DNA of 35,127 nt. Origin: Candidatus Zipacnadia bacterium (GTDB lineage Bacteria; Armatimonadota; Zipacnadia; Zipacnadales; UBA5352). Numbering within the stretch: position 1 is the stretch's first letter; each line of letters starts with the position of its first letter. The translations under genes and the position numbers were made by a program. The stretch spans positions 1 to 35,127 of the forward strand of contig JALGTR010000009.1 of NCBI GenBank assembly GCA_029821265.1, read 5' to 3'. Below the pieces are notes generated by a model. The model ran no database searches and was not told the DNA's origin. It was given only the letters and a program-made list of their open reading frames with translations. This document shows positions 17,125 to 24,225 of the stretch, in pieces.

Positions 17125-17498
17125 AGTAGCTTCGCCAGGGCGTGCGCGGAGACCTGCAAGTGTGGGGGACGTGCAATCGGTGCGCGGGAGCCCGCGCCTG
17201 CTCGATATGAGCCCACGCGGTCCGGGCGTCGAGCGGGCTGGTTGTCAGGGGTCATTGCGGGGCGTTGCGTGAGCTACGTCTCCCCGGCCTGTGTCGAGGC
17301 CAATGATGGACGGGCCCGATTGATGCCCGGTTAACCGAGGATTAGACCTGTGTTAAGTTCGGGGCGGGAGTATCCACATGCCCCCACGGCTTCAGGACAT
17401 CGCCAGACAGCCAGCGGGAGGATTCCCAACCGGTGGGGCCGAAAGTCGCTGATCAGGCTGTGGTCAACAGAAGAGTATGGCGCGAGGAGGCGCACCTG
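17125..17498. other. Divergent intergenic region, no gene seen
   Basis: 374 bases separating holB (minus) from the TIM-barrel gene (plus). It should hold promoters in both directions, but no pair of hexamers stands out. A perfect palindrome CGGTTAACCG at 17328-17337 could be an operator. GAGGAGG at 17484-17490 is the ribosome site of the downstream gene. Confidence 0.5.
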
Positions 17499-18347
17499 AT
17501 GAAGCTTGGCGTGTATTCAATCGTGCTCCCCGATTACCGGCGAGATGACGCGGCGGCGAAGGTTGCCGAGATCGGCTACTCGGGGATCGAGTGGACGGTG
17601 GGGTATAAGGATCAGGTCTTCGGGACCGGCGACGAGTGGCATGTGAGTCTTGAGAATCTCGAGGAGGACGCGCCGGAGGCCCGCAAGGTCGCCGAGAAGC
17701 ACGGGCTCGAGATTCCGTCGCTGGGCACATCGTCAGACACCGGCGACTTCGAGAAGATCGAGCGACTGATGAAGGGCGCCGCAGCGATGGGCGCGCCGAT
17801 GTTGCGGATCGGTTCGGCCCGGTATGATGGCTCGACACACTACGAAGAGCTGCGCGAGATGGTGACCGAGAACTACCGGACGATCGAGGCCCTCGCGGCA
17901 GATCATGGCGTCAAAGCCCTGATTGAGATCCACGCGAACACGATCTGTCCTTCTGCATCGGCGACCATACGGATTCTGGAGCATTTCGACCCGGAGCACG
18001 TGGGGGCGATCCTCGATCCGGGGAATATGGTGATCGAGGGGATGGAGAACTGGCGCATGGCGGTGGAGATCCTCGGCCCGTACCTCGCCCATGTGCACGC
18101 GAAGAACATGCAGTGGGTCCGCGACGACGCCGGCAACTGGAAGTGGGACAACGCCTCGCTCGAGGGCGGCATAGCGAACTTCGAGATGATCATACAGGCG
18201 CTGGCAGACTACGATTACGACGGCTACATCTGCCTCGAGGACTTCCGTGGCGGATACTGCGTCGCTCCCGAGGGCATCACGACCGAGCAGAAGCTGCGGG
18301 AGGCGTACGATTACCTGTCGCGGCTCGTTGCGGAGGTGGATGGCTGA
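17499..18347 (+). CDS. Xylose-isomerase-like TIM-barrel sugar isomerase/epimerase
   Basis: 282 residues from the ATG at 17499, chosen over the longer frame from 17433 because GAGGAGG lies 8 bases upstream. The metal ligands of the AP-endonuclease-2 barrel are clear: E143 in LIEIHANT, D173 in AILDPGNM, H198/H200 in AHVHAKN and E247 in YICLEDF. The family includes hydroxypyruvate isomerase, inosose dehydratase and 3-keto-sugar epimerases. I cannot choose between them. It is distinct in sequence from the barrel at 13638-14531. Neighbours of oxidoreductase and hydrolase type in the same region suggest a role in catabolism of a sugar or inositol-like compound. Confidence 0.87.
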   Translation: MKLGVYSIVLPDYRRDDAAAKVAEIGYSGIEWTVGYKDQVFGTGDEWHVSLENLEEDAPEARKVAEKHGLEIPSLGTSSDTGDFEKIERLMKGAAAMGAPMLRIGSARYDGSTHYEELREMVTENYRTIEALAADHGVKALIEIHANTICPSASATIRILEHFDPEHVGAILDPGNMVIEGMENWRMAVEILGPYLAHVHAKNMQWVRDDAGNWKWDNASLEGGIANFEMIIQALADYDYDGYICLEDFRGGYCVAPEGITTEQKLREAYDYLSRLVAEVDG

Positions 18348-18373
18348 GCCACACCGGGTGAGGGACGGATGGG

Positions 18374-18709
18374 GTGCCGAAGACAGAGAACCGGGTGTTG
18401 AAAACCGCTGCTGCGGTGGGGGCAGGACTGGCGCTCTTCGGTGGCCTCTACCACGTACAGGCGCAGAACTACCTGCTGTTCCACACGCTCTGTTACAGCG
18501 GCATGGGCGTCGTCGCCAATATCAGCGTCGATGAGCCGACGCAGTCGTCTCGCTCATGGCTCACCTCACGTGACCGACCGCAGCGAAGCGGACCTACAGG
18601 GCATCCTCAGTTTGATCCCGCGCGGTGCCCGATGTCGGCCGCACTGCGACAACGAGCACGGCGATCAGCGGCGGTGCGAGCGCACCCGCCGTTCCGGCGA
18701 TCGCCGTGA
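18374..18709 (+). pseudogene. Probable remnant of a MASE3 membrane-sensor gene
   Basis: The frame starts with a GTG at 18374 (GAGGGAC about 8 bases upstream). Residues 9-27 form a membrane helix, then NYLLFHTL, CYSGMGV and DEPTQ appear. In MASE3 sensor domains, as I recall them, a NYLLFHSL-like motif starts the second helix and a separate HTLAYKGMGV ... LPTQLWIAARY block occurs some 40 residues later. Here the two blocks are joined directly over the shared FHTL, and after PTQ the similarity decays. The remainder (after about 18570) lies opposite the convergent membrane-protein gene and looks non-coding. No kinase or effector domain follows. So this looks like a deleted and decaying sensor gene. 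A short functional protein is possible. Confidence 0.5.
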
Positions 18710-19082
18710 CCTCCAGCCGTCCCACGCTGCCGGCCGCCGGCCCGCGGCAGAGATCAGGGTGGATAACGTAAAGCATCATCAGGAGTATCTGAAGCGCCAG
18801 AACGTAACTGAGGCTTCCACCTGCGGCTACAGCGAACGACAGGTCAGGCGGTCTGCGGACGGCGAGCATCCCCGCGATGCTCGCGCCAAGCAGGCCGCCG
18901 ATGATCATGCGCAGGAAAAGCGCGATCTCCGCGCTCGTGTCGGCGGCGACGGGCTGCCAGCCACCGCGCCGCCAGAGCATCCACGTGGCCAGGAGAAAGA
19001 GGATGCCTCCGGATGCGGCGCCGAGGCCGGAGCAGAGCCAGCCGTACAGCCATTTTGGGTGCGTCTTCGCGTCGTCTAACAC
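18594..19082 (-). CDS. Predicted four-helix membrane protein
   Basis: 162 residues from a GTG start. Hydrophobic segments at about residues 14-36, 50-70, 80-105 and 122-146 give four membrane helices; no known domain is recognised. The start is preceded by a G-rich run (nine G's on this strand) that includes the ribosome site. It overlaps the 3' end of the putative MASE3 remnant on the other strand. Start choice is uncertain because GTG is the only good candidate close to that site. Confidence 0.65.
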   Translation of the reverse strand: MLDDAKTHPKWLYGWLCSGLGAASGGILFLLATWMLWRRGGWQPVAADTSAEIALFLRMIIGGLLGASIAGMLAVRRPPDLSFAVAAGGSLSYVLALQILLMMLYVIHPDLCRGPAAGSVGRLEVTAIAGTAGALAPPLIAVLVVAVRPTSGTARDQTEDAL

Positions 19083-19152
19083 CTGTCCCCCCCCCTTCGA
19101 GGCACGGAAGCCTGCGGGATGCGGGTTGGTCGTTGGAGCATCATTGCCGGAC

Positions 19153-19716
19153 TTACCGCGGCATCACGTCCAGCCTCTCGCCCGTTTCGATATTCCAGTG
19201 AGCGAGCTCGCCATCCTCCCACGTGGCGCAGGTCCGTCGCGCGAGGGCCGCGTCCTCGGCCAGCGGGTAGGTCACGGTCCCGGGGTTGACGTGCAGGACC
19301 CCGAGCTGCCGGTGCGCGACCGGCACGTGAAGGTGGCCGGTCAGCAGCAGGTCGATGCCCCACTGTGCCGCGAGCGGCAGGAGCTCCTCGGGTGGCTGAA
19401 TGTGCCCGTGCGCGGCGAGGATCCGCAGGCCCTCGAGCTGCGCGAAGACGTACGGGCCCTGCAGCGGGACCTCGAGCACGAGCTGATCGACGTCCGAGTC
19501 ACCGTTGCCTCGAGTGATCAACACGGGCACGTCGCTGTTGTTGATCGCCTCGGCGAGGCCCATCGGCGCATAGCCCTCGGCCGGCTCGAACTTCGGGCCG
19601 TGATAGAGCACATCGCCGCAGTGTATGATGATGTCGGCGTCGGCGAGCGCAACCTCCATCGCCTGCCGCCAGCCATCGAGATTGCCGTGCGTGTCGGAGA
19701 TCAGGCCAAGCTTCAT
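19153..19716 (-). CDS. yfcE: YfcE-type metallophosphodiesterase
   Basis: 187 residues, matching YfcE/MJ0936 phosphodiesterases (184 in E. coli). All metal ligands of the calcineurin-like fold are visible: D8 and H10 in SDTHG, D35 in GDVLYHGP, N71 in RGNGDSDVDQ, H103 in AHGH, and H128/H130 in GHLH. The GYAP and RGNxDSxVDQ blocks are characteristic of YfcE. E. coli YfcE cleaves phosphodiesters in vitro; its true substrate is unknown. Soluble and cytoplasmic. It lies 102 bases after the PHP gene on the same strand, so the two may be co-transcribed. Confidence 0.9.
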   Translation of the reverse strand: MKLGLISDTHGNLDGWRQAMEVALADADIIIHCGDVLYHGPKFEPAEGYAPMGLAEAINNSDVPVLITRGNGDSDVDQLVLEVPLQGPYVFAQLEGLRILAAHGHIQPPEELLPLAAQWGIDLLLTGHLHVPVAHRQLGVLHVNPGTVTYPLAEDAALARRTCATWEDGELAHWNIETGERLDVMPR

Positions 19717-19818
19717 CGTTGCTCAACCGCCTTCGGTACGAGGTTCCTGTGCCGCCCCGTAATGGCCCTCCACCGCGGGCTGCCCGCTCCCCTTGCACGT
19801 CGGAGAGCGCGCATCGGC

Positions 19819-20706
19819 TCAGTCGAGCCAGTACGGGTTCGTCCACGCGCGGTTCCCGTGCGCATCAACCACGACGACGCGGAAGGGGTCTGTGCCCGGC
19901 CGGAGCTGCAGGTCGAACGACTGCTGCTCGCTTCGGCCGCCGCCGTGGCGCCAGTTCGTCGTGCCCCTGCCGGGCGTGGGGCAGACCGCGAAGACCTCCA
20001 CGCATGGCGAGCACTCGATATGCAGGCTCTCGCCGTCGATCGTGACGTCGCGGATCTCCGGGCCCTGAGTGGCGTAGAAGTGACCGGCGCGAAGGGCCTC
20101 GCAGATGGCATCGGGCGAACGGTCCTGCGCGCGGAGCATGATCCAGCCGCCATAGAGGTCATCGTAATGCCGGTGGGCGTCATCGACCGCGAGGCCGAGG
20201 AGGCGTCGTCCGCGGGCCAGCAGATCATCCCACTGCACCTCCGACAGCCCGCGCCCGATCCCGCGGCGGCAGGTGCAGTTGAAGACCTCGAGGCCGATGA
20301 TCCCCTCGATCGGCAGGATGTCAGCGAAGGTGACGCTCGACCACGACGGGTGCGCCACGAAGCAGGCCTCGCACAGGTCCACCAGGCGACCGATCGCTGC
20401 CACAGCCGTGTCGGCCTCGAGCGTGCTCGGCTCGGCGGACGGACCGATGCCGACGCAGTGGATCGTCTGCCCGAGTTCGGCCCCGGGAGGCGCGATCTCC
20501 ACGCCCGGCAGCAGCGTCATGCCGCGTGAGTCCAGTTCGTCGGGGTCGGTGACGACGTCGTGATCGGTGATCGAGAGGAAGTCGTACCCCTGCTCGGCGT
20601 AGCCGTCGACCGCCTGTTGGGGCGCAAGCTCGCCGTCGGAGTTGGTCGTGTGCAGGTGCAGATTACCGCGAAGCCACTCGCCAGGTGCATCAAATACTCC
20701 GGACAT
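19819..20706 (-). CDS. PHP-domain metal-dependent hydrolase (CehA/McbA-like)
   Basis: 295 residues from the ATG at 20706; AAAAGGA lies about 8 bases upstream of it, whereas the in-frame ATG at 20715 directly abuts that site. A frame extending to 21039 is rejected because it runs into the divergent gene. PHP motifs are present: H17-x-H19 with D24 (LHLHTTNSDG), TDHD at 47-50, and GVEI. A later LAVDDAHRHYDD and HFYATQGPEI complete the active-site pattern. PHP proteins hydrolyse phosphoesters or other esters using a metal cluster. The region after the PHP fold looks like an Ig-like module. It is divergently arranged with the DUF3604 gene, also a PHP-superfamily member. Substrate unknown. Confidence 0.85.
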   Translation of the reverse strand: MSGVFDAPGEWLRGNLHLHTTNSDGELAPQQAVDGYAEQGYDFLSITDHDVVTDPDELDSRGMTLLPGVEIAPPGAELGQTIHCVGIGPSAEPSTLEADTAVAAIGRLVDLCEACFVAHPSWSSVTFADILPIEGIIGLEVFNCTCRRGIGRGLSEVQWDDLLARGRRLLGLAVDDAHRHYDDLYGGWIMLRAQDRSPDAICEALRAGHFYATQGPEIRDVTIDGESLHIECSPCVEVFAVCPTPGRGTTNWRHGGGRSEQQSFDLQLRPGTDPFRVVVVDAHGNRAWTNPYWLD

Positions 20707-20875
20707 CACGCTCATCCTTTTGCAGCGGAATTGGACGGATCTGGGCGTGAGGCAGTTTCGTCGCTCATGTGGGTAATCCTTTGCCGACCGTGGCAGGAGC
20801 GTTGCGGCGTCTCGAGGAAGTTGGGGCCACAGGACAGGGCAACAGACCGGGGCAGGGCCGGAAGGGGACCAGTAG

Positions 20876-22726
20876 ATGCGCAACGAGGAGATCGGAACCG
20901 ATAACGGGAGCGCGCAGATCGAGCCGTCGGAGCCGGTGCAGGCGAACTCACCCGGCTGGTGGCGGATTACATACACTGCAGGGCCCGCCGGCGTGGCCGT
21001 CGGCGGCAGCATTCGCTTCGAGATCCCGTACGGCTTCACGCCGCCGCAGATCTGGTGGCCCGGCGACGAGGGCTACTGCACGGCGACGTGCAGCCGCGAC
21101 GCGACTGAGATCGCGCTCACCATCGAGGAGCCGCCGGTGCAGATCGACCGATTCTACTACGTGACGCGCTGGGGCCGGATGATCTACGCCGAGGTGCGGG
21201 GCGAGCCGCTGGTTGAGGGCGATACCGTTGTGCTGACCTACGGCTACCGCCGGGGCTTCATCCCGGGCGCGTGGGCGCAGCATTTCGCCGGCAGGCCGGA
21301 GTTCACCGTGGCGACTGACGTCGACGGCACCCGTTCGGCGAAGTTCTCCGGCTACACACTCGTCTCCGAGCAGCCTGCGCTGGAGGTGATCGCCGCGGAG
21401 GAGGATCACTTCGAGGTGATCGGTCCGAGCTTCGCCGTCGTGGGCCAGCCGGTGGAGCTTGTGGCGCTGACGCGGGACATGGAGGGCAATACCTGCGAGC
21501 CGCTGGAGGGCATCATCGAGATCACCGCCAACGATCCGAGGGCCACCGCCCGGTTTGTGGGCATCGAGGCCCCGCAGCGCCGGGTCGAGGTGATCTTCGA
21601 CACACCGGGCGAGAAGGTCATCCGGCTGACGGAGCTCGAGACGGAGATCACCGGGCGATCGAACCCCATCATCTGCACGTCCGAGCCGACCGGGCTCGAC
21701 CTGTACTGGGGCGACATCCACGGGCACACGCGGCTCTCGGACGGGCTCAAGACCCCCGAGGAGTACTTCGAGTTCGCGCGCGACGAGGCTGCACTGGACT
21801 TCACGGCGATCGCGGATCACTCCCAGTACCTCAGCGACGAGGACTGGGAGTGGATCCAGGAGGCCACCCGGGAGTACAACCGCCCCGGCGAGATGGTGAC
21901 GCTGCTTGGTTATGAGTACTCGCTCAATGCGCGCAAGGAGCACTACGGAGACAAGTGCATCTACTATCCCGGCGACGAGGGGCCGCTGCTGCGAGCGACC
22001 GACATCAACCGGACCGAGTACGCCGAGATGGCCGAGCATGCGGAGACGTGGAAGGAATATGGCGCGATGATGATTCTGCACCAGCACGCGCACGGTTCGG
22101 GGAGCTTCTACGATCCGGAGCTGGTGCGTCTCGCCGAGGTCTACTCGATCTGGGGGGCCTCGGAGAGCCTCGACGCCACGCGGCCGCTGATGCCCGCGCG
22201 TGACCGCGACTACGAGGGACACCTCGCCGCCGACCTGCTGGCGAAGGGCTGGATCCTCGGCTTTATGGCGTCAAGCGACGACCACGCGGGCCGGCCGGGA
22301 AGGACCGACTGGCTGCGCGTGCGGCGCGCCTACCCGGGCGGGCTGGTGGCCGCCTGGGCGCCCGAGCACACGCGTGAGGCGATCTGGGACGCGCTCTGGA
22401 ACCGGCGCTGCTACGGAACTACCGGGGCGCGCATCGTGCTGGAGTTCGAGGTTGACGGCGAGCCGATGGGCAGCATCCTCGAGGGCGAGCATCCGAATCC
22501 GCAGATCGACGTTGCGGTGACGGGCACCGAGGCGGTGACGCTGGTGGAGGTGCTGCGGGGCCGTGATGTCATCTACGAGCACACCGGGACCGGCCCGACG
22601 GTGCGGTTCTCGCTCATCGACGACGAGGCCCCCGATGGCGCTGCCTACTACTACGTGCGTGTCACCCAGGCCGACGCGGAGATGGCCTGGAGCAGCCCGA
22701 TCTGGGTGGGGCCGGAGCAGATCTGA
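20876..22726 (+). CDS. DUF3604 (PHP-superfamily) protein
   Basis: 616 residues from the ATG at 20876, with GGAAGGGGA about 7 bases upstream. After an N-terminal beta-rich part (residues 1-270) comes YWGDIHGHTRLSDG (HxH) at about 279-292, FTAIADHSQYLSD, GYEYS, MILHQHAHG and MASSDDHAGRPG, in the order expected for DUF3604. These motifs supply the metal cluster of a PHP-like hydrolase. A C-terminal Ig-like domain follows (about 500-616). There is no signal peptide, so a cytoplasmic site is likely from sequence. DUF3604 proteins are widespread but poorly characterised. It faces the PHP gene and is followed 65 bases later by the sulfatase gene, possibly in one transcript. Confidence 0.87.
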   Translation: MRNEEIGTDNGSAQIEPSEPVQANSPGWWRITYTAGPAGVAVGGSIRFEIPYGFTPPQIWWPGDEGYCTATCSRDATEIALTIEEPPVQIDRFYYVTRWGRMIYAEVRGEPLVEGDTVVLTYGYRRGFIPGAWAQHFAGRPEFTVATDVDGTRSAKFSGYTLVSEQPALEVIAAEEDHFEVIGPSFAVVGQPVELVALTRDMEGNTCEPLEGIIEITANDPRATARFVGIEAPQRRVEVIFDTPGEKVIRLTELETEITGRSNPIICTSEPTGLDLYWGDIHGHTRLSDGLKTPEEYFEFARDEAALDFTAIADHSQYLSDEDWEWIQEATREYNRPGEMVTLLGYEYSLNARKEHYGDKCIYYPGDEGPLLRATDINRTEYAEMAEHAETWKEYGAMMILHQHAHGSGSFYDPELVRLAEVYSIWGASESLDATRPLMPARDRDYEGHLAADLLAKGWILGFMASSDDHAGRPGRTDWLRVRRAYPGGLVAAWAPEHTREAIWDALWNRRCYGTTGARIVLEFEVDGEPMGSILEGEHPNPQIDVAVTGTEAVTLVEVLRGRDVIYEHTGTGPTVRFSLIDDEAPDGAAYYYVRVTQADAEMAWSSPIWVGPEQI

Positions 22727-22791
22727 GCGCAACTCGGCGCGTGGGCTCATATAGGTGCTCACGGGACAACGGGAGATTGAGGTGTGACAGG

Positions 22792-24225
22792 ATGGCAGAG
22801 GGCGCGCAGCAGCGACCGAACATCATCTACATCATGGCCGATGACATGGGTTTCGGCGACCCCTCGTGCTACGCCACGGTCGATCCGCCGAAGATATCGA
22901 CGCCGAATCTGGATCGGCTGGCGGCGGAGGGGATGCGCTTCACCGATGCGCACTCGGCGTCGGCGGTCTGTACGCCGAGCCGCTACGCGGCGCTGACCGG
23001 ACGATACTGCTGGCGGACTCGGCTTCAGTCGGGCGTGATGTGGGGGTACTCGCCACCGCTTATTGAGGACGATCGCCCGACGGTCGCGTCGATGCTGCAG
23101 AGCGAGGGCTACCGCACTGCGGCGATCGGCAAGTGGCATCTCGGGCTGGGTTGGAACTGGCGCAACGGCGTGCCCGACGACGACGCGGCGATCCGCACGG
23201 AGTTCGGGCACAACATCGACCATGAGCGACCGCTCGCCGCCAGCCCGAACGACGTGGGCTTCGACTACTTCTTCGGGATCCCCGCATCGCTGGATATGCA
23301 GCCCTACTGCTTCGTTGAGAACAACGAGACGGTCGGGGTCCCGAGCGTGGAGAAGGACCCCTACGCCCCGCAGCAGCGCGAGGGGCTGATGGTGCCCGGC
23401 TGGCGCGACGATATCGTCGACGCGACCCACGCCGAGAAGGCCTGTCGGTTCATCGAGGAAAGCCACGGGGCGGAGGAGCCATTCTTCCTGTACCTGACGC
23501 CGTCGGTGCCGCATCGGCCGTGCATTCCCCCGGAGTTCATCGAGGGGGCGTCCGAGGCCGGTCTGCGTGGCGACTGCGTTGCGCTGTATGACTGGGTGGT
23601 GGGCGAGGTGATGGAGACGCTCGACCGGCTGGGAATCGCGGACAACACGCTGATGCTCGTGACCAGCGACAACGGCGCCCGGGCGACCGACTACTACGGC
23701 AATGACTGGGGACACAGGCCGAACGGAGACTGGCGCGGGCAGAAGGCCGATATCTGGGAGGGCGGCCATCGCGAGCCGCTGATCGCGCGCTGGCCGGGGC
23801 AGGTCCCTGCAGGCTCGGTCTGTAACGAGACCGTTGGCCTTATCGACCTGATGGCGACCTGCGCGGAGATAGTCGGCTGCGAGATCCCGGAGGATGGTGC
23901 ACCCGATAGCGTCTCGATCCTTCCCGCGCTGCGTGGCGAGGAGCGGTCGGAGCCGATCCGCGACGCCATCGTACATCATTCGCTTACGGGCATGTTCTCG
24001 ATCCGCCAGGGCGAGTGGAAGGCCTGCTTTGGCCTCGGCTCCGGCGGCTTCAGCGATCCGAGGCGGATCGATCCCGAGCCCGGTGGCCCCGACGGACAGC
24101 TCTACAACATGGCAGACGATCCGCACGAGACCACGAACCTCTGGCAGAAGGAGCCGACGGTGGTGGAGCGGCTTACGGAGCTTCTGCACATGTGGCAGAG
24201 GGAGGGCCGGTCGATTGAGCGGTAG
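22792..24225 (+). CDS. Sulfatase of the formylglycine (alkaline phosphatase-like) family
   Basis: 477 residues from the ATG at 22792. The N-terminal IIYIMADDMGFGD holds the metal-binding Asp pair (D17, D18). C60-TPSR-64 within CTPSRYAALTGR is the Cys-type formylglycine signature, so activity needs a formylglycine-generating enzyme or anaerobic maturase; neither gene is in the window. SDNGA and GKWHLG motifs are in their usual places. It would cleave sulfate esters from a sugar or other sulfated compound. No signal peptide is visible even with the longer frame, which is unusual since most relatives are exported. The last 11 bases overlap the start of the next gene, so the two are translationally coupled. 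Confidence 0.92.
   Translation: MAEGAQQRPNIIYIMADDMGFGDPSCYATVDPPKISTPNLDRLAAEGMRFTDAHSASAVCTPSRYAALTGRYCWRTRLQSGVMWGYSPPLIEDDRPTVASMLQSEGYRTAAIGKWHLGLGWNWRNGVPDDDAAIRTEFGHNIDHERPLAASPNDVGFDYFFGIPASLDMQPYCFVENNETVGVPSVEKDPYAPQQREGLMVPGWRDDIVDATHAEKACRFIEESHGAEEPFFLYLTPSVPHRPCIPPEFIEGASEAGLRGDCVALYDWVVGEVMETLDRLGIADNTLMLVTSDNGARATDYYGNDWGHRPNGDWRGQKADIWEGGHREPLIARWPGQVPAGSVCNETVGLIDLMATCAEIVGCEIPEDGAPDSVSILPALRGEERSEPIRDAIVHHSLTGMFSIRQGEWKACFGLGSGGFSDPRRIDPEPGGPDGQLYNMADDPHETTNLWQKEPTVVERLTELLHMWQREGRSIER

Noticed and set aside
17320-17348. TTGATG and TAGACC hexamers with 17-base spacing before the TIM-barrel gene
   Set aside because: The -10 matches consensus at only about three positions; such pairs are expected by chance in this length of DNA.
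18877-20529. Long plus-strand frame opposite the YfcE and PHP genes
   Set aside because: Both minus-strand genes have complete metal-binding motifs. The plus frame is a low-complexity shadow.
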